A stretch of 47,941 bases of DNA from Colivivens sp964452915 (GCA_964452915.1 CAYVNW010000023.1:1-47941), one strand, 5' to 3'; counted from the stretch's first letter, positions 15,927-25,770 are shown. Translations and numbers: made by a program. The notes: a model not told the origin generated them from the sequence alone.

Positions 15927-18900
15927 ATGATAAGACGGATAATGACAATTGCTATGACACTTTTGTTCTCGTTGAGCATCAGTGCACAAGAAAGTCATGC
16001 CAACCGTTATGCCGATCATTCACTCCTCTCATCGGGCAAATGGGTAAAGATACGCGTCAGCGAAAACGGAGTGTATCAGATTACTCGAAGCCAACTGTCC
16101 AGAATGGGCTTTAGCGACCCAAGCAAGGTAAGCTTGTATGGATATAATGTACCGGTACTGCCTGAGACCGAATTGGAGAATATGAGTGATGACATGACGG
16201 AAATTCCGTTATGGCGCCGCGATGACGGATCACTCTTGTTCTACTCACAGGGTACTGTCAAATGGAAGCAAAGGAACTCTGGCTCTCTTGAGTTTGTACG
16301 CAGCAACAATCCTTACTCCTTATATATATATTATTTCCTTACCGAGAAAACCGACGGCAGCCCGTCTGAAATGAGTGTGGAGCAAGCATCGGCAATATCG
16401 TATAACACGACGTCGACGTTTCCCGACCACGTATTAATAGAAAGGGACGAGATTAGTCTGTTGCGTTCAGGCAGAAACTTCTTTGAAAACTATAATTTCG
16501 CAAACGGGAATACACGAAACTACTCTCTCGCAACTCCTGGTATTGCAGACTCAAAAGTGGTGCTTACTGTTGACTTCATCGGAGGAGCCAACTCTTCGAC
16601 TTTGACTATCACTGCCGACGATACTACTTTCTCAAATTTGTCTTTGCGAAGTTTGGTTGAGTATGAGTATGGCTACGAAGGGAAGAAAACAGTGAACTGG
16701 AACAAGCAGTTGACAGAGTCTTCTACTATCCGGCTTACACACAACAGACCATCGGGAACCATGGGGCACTTGAACTACATTCTGGCAAGCTACACACGCA
16801 ACCTTGATATGTCGGGCAATAAATACCTCGCTTTCCGTCCATTGTCAAAAGTTGCAACATCGTTTGAAATAAGTGGCTCAAACGCCAACACACACGTTTG
16901 GAGAGTCACGTCGCCTGAAACTACTTGCGAAATAAACGGAACATTGTCGAACGGTATATACACTGCACCAACCAACAGTGATACAAAAATAAATGAGTAT
17001 GTAGCAGTTGATGTTTCTGCCTCATTTCCTGAGCCGGAAATCGTAGGGACAATCGAAAACCAAGACTTGCACGCTCTTTCAAATATCGACTATGTAATTA
17101 TCGTGCCTGCAAGCGGAAAACTTACCCAACAGGCCCAACGGCTTGCTGACGCACATACTGCAAAGGACAGTATGCGATGTGTTGTGGTCAGGGCCGATCA
17201 AATATACAACGAGTTCTCATCGGGAACTCCTGATGCTACTGCTTACCGCCGCTTCATGAAGATGCTTTATGATAAGGCAGACAGTGAGGCAGACCGCCCC
17301 AAAAACTTATGCCTGTTTGGCGATGGGGTGTGGGACAACAGAATGGTAACTTCAACAATGTCAAAATACAACCCTGATGATTTTCTGCTATGCTACGAGT
17401 CGGAAAACTCATTGAGCCAGACTGACAGCTATGTGCTGGAGGAATACTATACGTTGCTTGCCGACGGTAAGGGCGTGTCTCCATTAAAGGAAACACCTGA
17501 TTGTGGTGTCGGACGGATTACAGTGAAAACTGCTGAGGAAGCAAGCGGGTTGGTCGGCAAACTCATCTCATACATAAACAACGAGCATACAGGAGTGTGG
17601 AAAAATACTATATGCATGTTGGCTGACGATGGTAATGCCAATATTCACATGGCTGATGCTGAGGCGGTATCGGCTGTCATAAAAAACAACAATCCCGCCT
17701 ACAGAATAAAAAAGATATATTGGGACACGTACAAAAGAGAAGAAAGTGGTGCGGGACACTCCTACGGAAGCGCACAAAACGACATAATGCAGCAAGTGGA
17801 GAAAGGTGCGTTGGTAATGAACTACACAGGACATGGCTCTGCCTACATACTGTCGCACGAACAGGTTATCAAGAGGAGTGATTTTGAAACATGGGATTCT
17901 CCTAACTTGCCATTATGGTTCTTTGCCGCTTGCGATGTAACTCCGTTCGATATGGATGAAGAGAACATTGGTGAGACTGCCTTGCTCAATGAGAAAGGGG
18001 GGGCACTTGCTACTATAGGCACTACACGTACCGTATATTCAGCGCAGAACAGAAGGATCAACATTGCGCTGATGAAATACGTACTGGCAAGCGATGCCAA
18101 CGGAAGACGTTATTCAATAGGTGAGGCACTGGCACTCGCTAAGGCGGAGATTGTGAATGCGCGGTCTACATTAAAACGTGACTCTATCAATAAATGCCAC
18201 TTCATGCTGATTGGAGACCCTGCAATTCCACTTGCCATTCCGACTTATAAGGTCAAGATTGATATGTTCAACGACAAGAGTGTGCCTAAAGAGGCAATTG
18301 ACACAATAGGTGCCGGTGCAATAATCAGTGTGAGCGGACATATTGAAGATGAGGACGGTAATGCAGTGAACGATTTTGCCGGTACGATATTCCCAACAGT
18401 GTTCGACAGTGAAGAACTGATCACTTGCTTGAACAATGCAAATGAAGATATCACTCCATACACGTTCTATGACCGAATACAAACACTATATGAAGGTAGT
18501 GACTCCGTGCGTAACGGACAATTCAGTTTCAGTTTCCCAGTTCCTTTAGACATCAACTACTCTGATGAGTCGGGACTGATCGACCTGTATGCAGTCAAGT
18601 CGGACAACTCGATTGAGGCTAATGGCAGTTTCACTGATTTTGCAATTGGCGGAACAGATCCAAACCTGTCGGACGACACCAACGGACCATTGCTTACAGT
18701 CACGTTGAATGGTGTGGAATTTACCAACAGAAGCGAATCAGGAACTGTGGAGGATGATGTAGAGGTGACTTCAGACGAAGTGATGCATGAGACTCCATTC
18801 TTTGCAGGCACAGTGGAGGATGGAAATGGAATTAATACAATAGGAAGTGGAATCGGACATGATATAGCTCTCATTATAGACAATGAAGCGTCAATGAGCT

Positions 18901-19376
18901 ACAATCTTAACAACATGTTTGAATATGAGACCGGTTCGTGGACGAAAGGCAGTGTGCAATACAGTTTGCCGGAATTGTCAACCGGTGAACATACACTTTT
19001 GTTCCGTGCATGGGATATTCTAAACAATCCGTCAACACTGACTGTTCACTTTAGTGTTAAGGAGGGACTAAAACCGAATATAATGAGTCTGCAGATTCTT
19101 GGACCGGTCGACGGCGTTCTGACAGTTGTGATTGAGAACGACCGGCCTCAGTCTGCCCTCGATGTCGATGTGCGTATTTATGACCTTGCCGGACGTGAGG
19201 TGTGTCACGTGGGTGAGACAAACACGAGCAGCACCAACTATTATACATTCACTTGCAATCTGAATGCGGTAGACAGTCATTTGCAACCAGGATTGTATAT
19301 CTGCAAGGCGAGCATTTCCACATCAAGCGGGGCGAGGGCGTCAGAATCCAAAAAGTTCCTTGTCACAGCACAATAA
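15927..19376 (+). CDS. porU: Type IX secretion system sortase PorU
   Basis: A 1149-aa protein with a signal peptide (residues 1-20, ending SISAQ), an N-terminal beta-rich domain opening with SGKWVKIRVSENGVYQIT, a central gingipain-like peptidase C25 domain and a C-terminal sorting-like beta domain. The catalytic dyad is visible as H636 in MNYTGHGS and C669 in FFAACDVTPFD. PorU sits on the outer-membrane surface, removes the C-terminal signal of type IX cargo and attaches it to the anionic lipopolysaccharide. The C-terminal region with VRIYDLAGREV and LQPGLYICK resembles a type A sorting domain, which PorU retains. porV, its partner, is the next gene, as in other Bacteroidetes. Confidence 0.93.
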   Translation: MIRRIMTIAMTLLFSLSISAQESHANRYADHSLLSSGKWVKIRVSENGVYQITRSQLSRMGFSDPSKVSLYGYNVPVLPETELENMSDDMTEIPLWRRDDGSLLFYSQGTVKWKQRNSGSLEFVRSNNPYSLYIYYFLTEKTDGSPSEMSVEQASAISYNTTSTFPDHVLIERDEISLLRSGRNFFENYNFANGNTRNYSLATPGIADSKVVLTVDFIGGANSSTLTITADDTTFSNLSLRSLVEYEYGYEGKKTVNWNKQLTESSTIRLTHNRPSGTMGHLNYILASYTRNLDMSGNKYLAFRPLSKVATSFEISGSNANTHVWRVTSPETTCEINGTLSNGIYTAPTNSDTKINEYVAVDVSASFPEPEIVGTIENQDLHALSNIDYVIIVPASGKLTQQAQRLADAHTAKDSMRCVVVRADQIYNEFSSGTPDATAYRRFMKMLYDKADSEADRPKNLCLFGDGVWDNRMVTSTMSKYNPDDFLLCYESENSLSQTDSYVLEEYYTLLADGKGVSPLKETPDCGVGRITVKTAEEASGLVGKLISYINNEHTGVWKNTICMLADDGNANIHMADAEAVSAVIKNNNPAYRIKKIYWDTYKREESGAGHSYGSAQNDIMQQVEKGALVMNYTGHGSAYILSHEQVIKRSDFETWDSPNLPLWFFAACDVTPFDMDEENIGETALLNEKGGALATIGTTRTVYSAQNRRINIALMKYVLASDANGRRYSIGEALALAKAEIVNARSTLKRDSINKCHFMLIGDPAIPLAIPTYKVKIDMFNDKSVPKEAIDTIGAGAIISVSGHIEDEDGNAVNDFAGTIFPTVFDSEELITCLNNANEDITPYTFYDRIQTLYEGSDSVRNGQFSFSFPVPLDINYSDESGLIDLYAVKSDNSIEANGSFTDFAIGGTDPNLSDDTNGPLLTVTLNGVEFTNRSESGTVEDDVEVTSDEVMHETPFFAGTVEDGNGINTIGSGIGHDIALIIDNEASMSYNLNNMFEYETGSWTKGSVQYSLPELSTGEHTLLFRAWDILNNPSTLTVHFSVKEGLKPNIMSLQILGPVDGVLTVVIENDRPQSALDVDVRIYDLAGREVCHVGETNTSSTNYYTFTCNLNAVDSHLQPGLYICKASISTSSGARASESKKFLVTAQ

Positions 19377-19400
19377 AACACGAGTTTATGAGTTATTATA

Positions 19401-19442
19401 TATGGACAAGTAGCAGAACCATATTTGTTCTGTGTGTCCATA
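19401..19442 (+). promoter_or_regulatory. Bipartite hairpin between porU and porV
   Basis: TATGGACA (19401-19408) pairs perfectly with TGTCCATA (19435-19442), and inside it CAGAAC (19414-19419) pairs with GTTCTG (19427-19432). No T-run follows, so this is not a standard terminator. It could be an mRNA processing or stability element that tunes porU against porV levels. The function is inferred. Confidence 0.5.
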
Positions 19443-19478
19443 CTTAAATCGAACAGAAAATACTTATACATAGCATAT

Positions 19479-20669
19479 ATGATAAAAAAGACCACAATAG
19501 CATTCTGCATTTTGAACACCGCGGTTGTCATTGCGTCAAAAGCACAGGATGTAAAACAGCAGTTTAATCCCGTTTATTATGGAGTCACTTCGCTTGCAAT
19601 AGCTCCGGATGCCCGTGCCGGTGCAATGGGTGATTTGGGTGCCGCAACCGATCCTGACGTGAATTCGCAATATTGGAATCCTGCCAAATATCCGTTTACT
19701 ATCAGCCGTGCAGGGGTGTCGGTCAACTATACTCCTTGGTTGCGACAGATAACCAACGATATTGATCTTGCCAATGTGACCGGATATTACCGTATAGGCA
19801 ATTATGATGCCCTCAGTGCTTCCCTTCGTTATTTTTCGTTGGGTGAAGTTAATGATTATGTTACCGGTGAAACTCTTAAACCCTATGAGATGGCTGTCGA
19901 TGTTGCATACTCACGCATGTTGTCCGAAACATTCTCGGCTGCTGTAGGCTTACGCTACATATACTCCAAAATGGGACAAACCGATGACTTGTCTCCTGGT
20001 TCTGCATTCGCCGCTGATCTCGCTATGTATCACAATGGCTACTTAAACCTCGGTAACCGTGAAAGCCAGTTGGGGTGGGGTATTAACATAAGTAATATAG
20101 GTAGTAAAATTTCTTACGATGAAGGCAGCACAAGTGAGTTCTTGCCTACAAATTTGCGTATTGGCGCTTCGCTGATGATTCCTATCGATGAGTACAACAC
20201 TTTCTCAATTAGTGCCGATGCTAATAAACTGCTGGTACCGACACGTCCTACGATGGAACAGTATATTGAGGAGACCGGTGCTGACGCAAATGACTATTCC
20301 GGTTACACAAGTTGGCTGATGGATGAGGGTTACTATAACATTTCTGCTATATCAGGTATCTTTAAGTCATTTAGCGATGCCCCGGGAGGTGCTAAGGAAG
20401 AATTTCAAGAGATACAATGGAGTGTGGGTGTCGAGTATTCCTATAATAATCAATTCTTCTTGCGTGCGGGTTATCATTATCAGCATCCAAGTAAAGGTAA
20501 TTTGAAGTATTTCACCTTGGGCGCAGGATTCAAGATGAATATATTCTCAATTGATGCCGGTTATATCATATCGTCTGCACAAAGTAATCCTCTTGATCAG
20601 ACGTTACGTTTCTCGCTTGCCTTCGATATGGATGGCATAGGTGATTTGCTTGGAAGGAAACGAAGATAA
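19479..20669 (+). CDS. porV: Type IX secretion outer-membrane protein PorV
   Basis: A 396-aa outer-membrane beta-barrel of the PorV/LptO group. The signal peptide runs to about residue 23 (ASKAQ). The opening VTSLAIAPDARAGAMGDLGAA with NSQYWNPAKY is characteristic. PorV shuttles type IX cargo from the SprA translocon to the PorU sortase complex. The start is taken at 19479 (MIKKTTIAF), where a signal peptide begins, rather than at the in-frame ATG at 19425, which lies inside the hairpin between porU and porV. It is followed by ispF after 34 nt. Confidence 0.9.
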   Translation: MIKKTTIAFCILNTAVVIASKAQDVKQQFNPVYYGVTSLAIAPDARAGAMGDLGAATDPDVNSQYWNPAKYPFTISRAGVSVNYTPWLRQITNDIDLANVTGYYRIGNYDALSASLRYFSLGEVNDYVTGETLKPYEMAVDVAYSRMLSETFSAAVGLRYIYSKMGQTDDLSPGSAFAADLAMYHNGYLNLGNRESQLGWGINISNIGSKISYDEGSTSEFLPTNLRIGASLMIPIDEYNTFSISADANKLLVPTRPTMEQYIEETGADANDYSGYTSWLMDEGYYNISAISGIFKSFSDAPGGAKEEFQEIQWSVGVEYSYNNQFFLRAGYHYQHPSKGNLKYFTLGAGFKMNIFSIDAGYIISSAQSNPLDQTLRFSLAFDMDGIGDLLGRKRR

Positions 20670-20703
20670 CAGGCTACCGTTGTATATAATAAACATTGAA
20701 GTT

Positions 20704-21195
20704 ATGGCAAACAAAATAAGGGTAGGCATGGGTTATGATGTCCATCAGTTGGTTGAAGGTCGTGAACTATGGATCGGTGGAATAAAACTTGAGCATTCGA
20801 AGGGACTGCTTGGTCATAGTGATGCCGATGTGCTGATACACGCCATTTGTGATGCTATTCTTGGTGCAGCTAATATGAGAGATATCGGGTATCATTTCCC
20901 TCCGACTAAAGGCAATGAATTCGAGAATATCGACAGCAAAATCTTATTGCGGCGTACTATAGAACTGATTGCCGAAAAAGGCTACCGTGTCAGCAATGTT
21001 GACGCAACTGTCTGTGCGGAGTGTCCGAAGATAAATCCGCATATCCCTCAGATGCAGAAGGTGCTTGCTGATTGTATGGGTATTGATCCCAACGATGTGA
21101 GCATAAAAGCGACAACTACAGAGAAACTTGGTTTTACAGGGCGTGAGGAGGGTATTAGTGCGTATGCCGTAGCGTTAATTGAAAAATACTTTTAA
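20704..21195 (+). CDS. ispF: 2-C-methyl-D-erythritol 2,4-cyclodiphosphate synthase
   Basis: A 163-aa trimeric zinc enzyme that cyclises CDP-ME-2-phosphate in the MEP isoprenoid pathway. Metal ligands D12 and H14 (GYDVHQL) and H46 (DADVLIHAICDA) align with the E. coli site, and TTTEKLGFTGREEGI near the C-terminus is diagnostic. The start at 20704 (MANKIRVGMGYD) gives the normal length; the frame is open from 20641 but that would overlap porV. It is the last gene of the housekeeping run and meets a convergent - strand gene only 16 nt later. Confidence 0.95.
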   Translation: MANKIRVGMGYDVHQLVEGRELWIGGIKLEHSKGLLGHSDADVLIHAICDAILGAANMRDIGYHFPPTKGNEFENIDSKILLRRTIELIAEKGYRVSNVDATVCAECPKINPHIPQMQKVLADCMGIDPNDVSIKATTTEKLGFTGREEGISAYAVALIEKYF

Positions 21196-21211
21196 CGTAA
21201 GTGCAGACCAC

Positions 21212-21868
21212 TTATTCAATATTATTATCGTCTGTCAGAGCATCCCAATATTGAATAGTCACATTGTTATTTGCCTGTTTAAACAATGCTCCATAGCCCG
21301 ACTGTTTGTTGTCTTTATATTTCCCGTAATAAAAATTCCCATTCGAATAGAAGTATAATCCGTAACCCTCGCGCTTGTTGCCGCTTGATTCGCCCACATA
21401 CCGGTCCCCATTCGGATAGGTCAGTACGAGAAAGCGGTTTTTCTCCCTCATCTCGGTCGACGGATTGTATTTTTGGTTGTCCTTCATGATATATATAGGA
21501 TAACCCGTGCGCAAGTCGTATGCTATATAGTGATCATTCGTCCCCACTTTCGCTATGTCTTGACCCTTTTTTATTCCAAATGCAAGGTCTCCGTTGCGGT
21601 AGAGTCCATAAACTTCACCATCCATATCAGTAAAGAACGAACCATAGCCATAAATGTTACCCTGAGGCGACAGCTGTCCGAAATACTGACCGTACAGTGA
21701 TTTCACAACTCCAGACACATAACCCGACACCTGGTCGACAAATGCAGCCTCAAATTCTATAGGTATATTAGGATACTTGTCCAACTTCACAAATTGGGCA
21801 CGGGAATCAATTGTAATAACGGACAGGACTATAAAAGCCACAACCCTTACCTTATTATTTATATTCAT
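21212..21868 (-). CDS. Exported MORN-repeat protein
   Basis: A 218-aa protein with a signal peptide (MNINNKVRVVAFIVLSVITI, cleavage near SRAQ). The body consists of MORN-like repeats, about 23-residue beta-hairpins with YxxGxxYxGxxxxxxxxGYG patterns, clearest in YPNGDRYVGESSGNKREGYG and SNGNFYYGKYKDNKQSGYG. MORN repeats generally mediate protein or membrane contacts; here the protein is probably periplasmic or surface-exposed, and its role is unknown. The start at 21868 is preferred because a TAAATTTG promoter box (21895-21902) lies between it and the farther in-frame start at 21919. No partner gene is evident: it is convergent to ispF and divergent from the large barrel gene. Confidence 0.75.
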   Translation of the reverse strand: MNINNKVRVVAFIVLSVITIDSRAQFVKLDKYPNIPIEFEAAFVDQVSGYVSGVVKSLYGQYFGQLSPQGNIYGYGSFFTDMDGEVYGLYRNGDLAFGIKKGQDIAKVGTNDHYIAYDLRTGYPIYIMKDNQKYNPSTEMREKNRFLVLTYPNGDRYVGESSGNKREGYGLYFYSNGNFYYGKYKDNKQSGYGALFKQANNNVTIQYWDALTDDNNIE

Positions 21869-21894
21869 ATTGCGCTCCTTTATGTTTTGACTTG

Positions 21895-21902
21895 CAAATT
21901 TA
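21895..21902 (-). promoter_or_regulatory. -7 box for the MORN-repeat gene
   Basis: On the - strand these bases read TAAATTTG, matching TAnnTTTG, 26 nt before the start codon at 21868. No good -33 element is seen. Confidence 0.5.
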
Positions 21903-21976
21903 CTTATAAATACTGACATTGAACGTGTAAACAGCAGTTTTTTTATCTTGTAAATTATAATTTTGCTTAAATGAAT

Positions 21977-22006
21977 ATTGCCTTTTTAAACTTATTCATA
22001 ACTTTG
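21977..22006 (+). promoter_or_regulatory. Promoter of the large outer-membrane barrel gene
   Basis: ATTG (21977-21980) and TAACTTTG (21999-22006) are spaced by 18 nt, close to the Bacteroidetes consensus. This leaves a leader of about 90 nt before the start at 22105. Confidence 0.6.
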
Positions 22007-22104
22007 CATTCTGTATATATAGATGCAATAATTATGAGTGTCTGCATGAAGCTAAGTGTCGTAAAAGTGTTAAACGCTAAATTATAAAACAAATAAGATA
22101 AACA

Positions 22105-25077
22105 ATGAAGAAGTCATTCCTGCTGGCAGTTGTGTCTGTGCTGGCGTGTGTGAATTTGGCAGCTCAAAGCAAATTCCAAGTAAACGGAATTGTTATTGAG
22201 AAAGGTTCTAATGAAGCAATCGTATCTTCTACGGTGCAACTACTATCACTTCCGGACAGTACTTTCGTTACCGGAACAGTAACTGGTTCGATGGGTGAGT
22301 TTGAATTCAAGAATGTAAAGAAGAATAAGTACGTGTTGAAATTCTCTTACATAGGATTCACAACCAAATATGTCGACCTTGATCTCACTACCAAGAAAGA
22401 CAAAAAAGTAGATCTCGGATATATCACTCTTGTATCCGATGCCATCATGCTCAAAGAAGCGCAAGTCACAGGTCATGCCGCCAAGGTGACCGTGTCGGGC
22501 GACTCTATGGTGTACAACGCAGCAGCTTACAGGGTTCCTGAAGGCTCCACTCTCGAAGCCTTAGTCAAGCAATTGCCCGGGGCCAAAGTCGACAGTGAGG
22601 GAAACATCACAATCAATGGCAAGACTGTCAACAAGATTCTCGTTGATGGTAAGGAGTTCTTCTTGAACGATAAGTCTGTCGCAATGAAGAATATCCCTAC
22701 AGAAATGATTGACAAGATAAAATCGTATGACCGTAAGAGCGACTTGTCGCGCGTCACCGGTATCGATGATGGTGAGGATGAGACAGTGCTCGACTTGACA
22801 GTCAAGAAAGGTATGATGAACGGTTGGTTCGGTAACTTGAATCTTGGTGCGGGAACAGAACAACGGTATGCTGAGCGATTGAATGTAAATCGTTTCAATG
22901 ATAATTTCCAAGCCACACTCATCGGCAACGCAAACAACGTGAACGATATGGGCTTCGGCGGCGGTGGAGGCCGTGGCTGGGGAGGCTGGGGAGGCTGGGG
23001 AGGCAACGGACTCCGCAAGAGCAAAGATGTTGGAGCTAACTTCGCAACCACAAGCGACAAATTGGAAACCGGTGGTAGTCTGCGCTACCGTTACGACGGG
23101 AGAGACAACTACAACGAGACGTCGAGTGAAGACTTCAACGCCACACGAGGCAGTTTTAGTGAAAGCATAAGCCGCAGCCGTAGCAGTAATTCCAACTTTA
23201 ACGGTAATTTCCGTCTCGAATGGAAGCCGGATACTATGACCAATATCATATTCCGTCCAAACTTCTCTTACTCACGCAACAGAGGTTACAGCAACAGCAG
23301 TTCGGGCTCTTACGATGAAGATCCAAATGATATAACAAAGAATCCGCTCGACTATAACGACGCAATCTCTAAAGTCACAACGGAAAATCCCGCTACTGAT
23401 GCGACCTTGCAGCGGTTGGTGGATATAGTGACTAACACGAATACCAGCAGAAGCCAGTCTTATAGTTCGAACGTGAACTTGAATGGTGAGTTGCAGGCTA
23501 ACCGCAAGTTCAACAATCGCGGACGCAATCTTACTCTACGTGTTACGGGGTCGTATTCTGACGGCAGAAGCAAACAACTTTCAGCAGCCAACATCACATA
23601 CAACACCCTCGGTACAAACCAACAGAACAACCGTTACTATAAGACTCCTTCGAAGAGCGATAACATATCGGCGCAAATGACATACAGCGAGCCGATTGCA
23701 CTGAAGACTTACTTGCAGTTCAGCTACAATTTTGGTTACAGCTATAGCAGGAACGACCGTAAGGCGCAAGTCTACGACTCACAGGCATACCAGGATCTCG
23801 CACAAGCTTTGGTAAACTATCGCTACAATATTAACGCCATACTCCGTTTCATGGACGATGCGGGTTATATGTTGCGCGACACAACCGCATTGAGCCAGTT
23901 CTCCGAGTATCGTACGTACACACACACAATAGGAGTCAGCCTACGGCAAGTTCGTGATACATACAATGCCAGCATTGGTGTCGACGCTATTCCCCAACGC
24001 TCAACCCTCAACTATAAATACATGGACAGCGAGTATCCGAAGGTCACGCGTAACGTGTTTGATATAGCACCGCGTATCAACTTGCGGTTCAACTCAGCAG
24101 ACAAACGTACAAGCCTGCACTTCAGATACAACGGACGTACAAGTCAGCCAAGCATGACAAACCTTCTTGATATCACCGATGACTCAAACCCTCTTTACAT
24201 AACAAAGGGTAACACGCACTTGAAACCGTCGTTCCGTCATAATGTGAATGCTTTCTTCAACACTTACAACACTGACGCGCAGCGCGGTATTTATGGCCAT
24301 GCTTATTTCTCAACAACACACAATAGCATCAGCGACAAGACTACATACGATAGCGAGACAGGTGTGCGTACCACTCAGCCTATGAATATCAATGGTAATT
24401 GGAGCATGGGAACGGGTTTCGGTGTCAATACCGGACTTGGAAAGGAAAAAGCTTTCAACATAGGTCTTGACGCAGGCTTTGGTTTCGACCATAACGTGGC
24501 ATTTTACAACAATTCCACAACAAGTGAGAATGAGGACTTGAAATCAATTACGAAAGAACTGTCTGCCGACTGTTCATTAGATTTCTCTTATCGTAATGAC
24601 TTCCTGTATGTGTCGCTCAACGGCAACCTCGACTATTCACATGCAAAGAACAACGTGAATGACTACGCAAACCAGAATACATACGACTTCTCCTATGGAG
24701 CTGAGGTAGAATGGACAGCACCTTGGGGCATGTCGGTATCGAGCGATATAGGCATGAACAGCCGGCGCGGTTACTCACAGTCAGATATGAACACAAACGA
24801 ACTTCTGTGGAATGCGCAGATTTCCCAGTCGTTCCTAAGAGGCAATGCGTTGACTGTAGCTCTTGAGGTAAATGACATCCTGGGCGAACAAACCAATATC
24901 AGCCGTTCAATCAGCGCGCTTATGCGTAGCGACTCACGCTATAATGCCATCTATCAGTATGGTATGCTTCGTGTCATCTACAAATTCAGTATTTTTGGCG
25001 GAAAGAATGCCATGGGTACCGACAACGAACGCTCCACAGGTTGGGGCGGTGGTTGGGGTGGTCCCGGACGTTGGTAA
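22105..25077 (+). CDS. Large outer-membrane beta-barrel protein (TonB-receptor-like)
   Basis: A 990-aa protein with a signal peptide (residues 1-20, ending NLAAQ), a carboxypeptidase-regulatory-like beta-sandwich (about 25-105, starting VNGIVIEKGSNEAIVSSTVQL), a plug-like segment (about 115-240, with ILVDGKEFF and DETVLDLTVKKG) and a long beta-barrel to the end (OMP_b-brl_3 type). No partner SusD gene adjoins it, so it is not a typical glycan-uptake SusC. Such proteins are often labelled TonB-dependent receptors although the plug is reduced and I see no clear TonB box. A Gly/Trp-rich loop (around residues 284-301, from tandem GGCTGGGGA units) and a second one at the C-terminus ending GPGRW are unusual. 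It has its own promoter and a strong terminator, so it is monocistronic. Substrate unknown. Confidence 0.8.
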   Translation: MKKSFLLAVVSVLACVNLAAQSKFQVNGIVIEKGSNEAIVSSTVQLLSLPDSTFVTGTVTGSMGEFEFKNVKKNKYVLKFSYIGFTTKYVDLDLTTKKDKKVDLGYITLVSDAIMLKEAQVTGHAAKVTVSGDSMVYNAAAYRVPEGSTLEALVKQLPGAKVDSEGNITINGKTVNKILVDGKEFFLNDKSVAMKNIPTEMIDKIKSYDRKSDLSRVTGIDDGEDETVLDLTVKKGMMNGWFGNLNLGAGTEQRYAERLNVNRFNDNFQATLIGNANNVNDMGFGGGGGRGWGGWGGWGGNGLRKSKDVGANFATTSDKLETGGSLRYRYDGRDNYNETSSEDFNATRGSFSESISRSRSSNSNFNGNFRLEWKPDTMTNIIFRPNFSYSRNRGYSNSSSGSYDEDPNDITKNPLDYNDAISKVTTENPATDATLQRLVDIVTNTNTSRSQSYSSNVNLNGELQANRKFNNRGRNLTLRVTGSYSDGRSKQLSAANITYNTLGTNQQNNRYYKTPSKSDNISAQMTYSEPIALKTYLQFSYNFGYSYSRNDRKAQVYDSQAYQDLAQALVNYRYNINAILRFMDDAGYMLRDTTALSQFSEYRTYTHTIGVSLRQVRDTYNASIGVDAIPQRSTLNYKYMDSEYPKVTRNVFDIAPRINLRFNSADKRTSLHFRYNGRTSQPSMTNLLDITDDSNPLYITKGNTHLKPSFRHNVNAFFNTYNTDAQRGIYGHAYFSTTHNSISDKTTYDSETGVRTTQPMNINGNWSMGTGFGVNTGLGKEKAFNIGLDAGFGFDHNVAFYNNSTTSENEDLKSITKELSADCSLDFSYRNDFLYVSLNGNLDYSHAKNNVNDYANQNTYDFSYGAEVEWTAPWGMSVSSDIGMNSRRGYSQSDMNTNELLWNAQISQSFLRGNALTVALEVNDILGEQTNISRSISALMRSDSRYNAIYQYGMLRVIYKFSIFGGKNAMGTDNERSTGWGGGWGGPGRW
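22975..23001 (+). repeat. Tandem 9-nt repeat encoding Gly-Trp-Gly
   Basis: Three perfect copies of GGCTGGGGA inside the outer-membrane barrel gene encode (GWG)x3 in a glycine-rich loop between plug and barrel. The short perfect repeat could change length by slippage in steps of three residues without breaking the frame. Confidence 0.75.
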
Positions 25078-25087
25078 TTAACACCAA

Positions 25088-25128
25088 ATATAAAGGGTCG
25101 TAAGCTGTTAACTTACGGCCCTTTATAT
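25088..25128. terminator. Bidirectional intrinsic terminator
   Basis: A 17-bp stem (25088-25104 with 25112-25128, one G-U wobble) with a 7-nt loop has A/T-rich outer ends on both sides. It lies between the convergent barrel gene (ends 25077) and acetyltransferase gene (ends 25171) and can stop both transcripts. Confidence 0.85.
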
Positions 25129-25170
25129 TATATACGGTCTTGTCTTACCGGCAGATGTTTGACAGGTGAG

Positions 25171-25761
25171 TTAAATGTCATTCTCTATTGTCTTTATGAC
25201 TTTGGCAGGGACACCTCCGACAAGAGAGTTGTCGGGTACGTCGTGGGTGACAACAGCTCCTGCGGCTATTACGCAATTGTTGCCTATGTGCACGCCTGGC
25301 AGTATGGTAGCATTTCCGCCGATCCATACATCGTCTCCTATGACCACTGGCTTTATCAAACTTAAATGCTTGCGTCTTCCTGCCGGTGTGACAGGGTGGT
25401 TGACAGTGGCAATGAGTACTCCTGGACCGATCATGCAATAATCACCGATGTGCACCTCATCAACGTCGAGAATTGTAACATTGTAGTTTATCAGCAGATT
25501 CTTCCCTGCATGGATATTGCCTCCGTTGTCGCATATGAATCCGGGAAGGATGTTTGGGTTTTCGCCGACACTTCCAAGCAGTTCGCGTATGGCCGTCTGC
25601 TTGCCTGCAGTATCAAGAACATCAATTGATTCCAATTTCTGGCACCCTTTTACTGCATGCAGTTTGAGGGCATCGATTTCAGGGTCATCGAACGAGAAAG
25701 GCAGACGCTGAGCTTTTTTTCTAATTCCGTCATTGTTTGTAGTTGTTTTTTTATTAGTCAT
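25171..25761 (-). CDS. Sugar O-acetyltransferase (LbH/NodL-type)
   Basis: A 196-aa left-handed beta-helix acetyltransferase of the maltose/galactoside O-acetyltransferase group. The N-terminal helical part (about residues 10-60) precedes hexapeptide repeats from about residue 85, including IGDYCMIGPGVLIATVNHP, which holds the likely catalytic His, and VVIGDDVWIGGNATILPGV. The C-terminal VGGVPAKVIK is typical. It uses acetyl-CoA to acetylate a sugar or similar hydroxyl acceptor; the acceptor is not predictable. The start at the ATG 25761 is chosen over a TTG at 25773. Upstream on the same strand is the remnant of an MFS transporter. Confidence 0.87.
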   Translation of the reverse strand: MTNKKTTTNNDGIRKKAQRLPFSFDDPEIDALKLHAVKGCQKLESIDVLDTAGKQTAIRELLGSVGENPNILPGFICDNGGNIHAGKNLLINYNVTILDVDEVHIGDYCMIGPGVLIATVNHPVTPAGRRKHLSLIKPVVIGDDVWIGGNATILPGVHIGNNCVIAAGAVVTHDVPDNSLVGGVPAKVIKTIENDI

Positions 25762-25770
25762 TATTAATCG

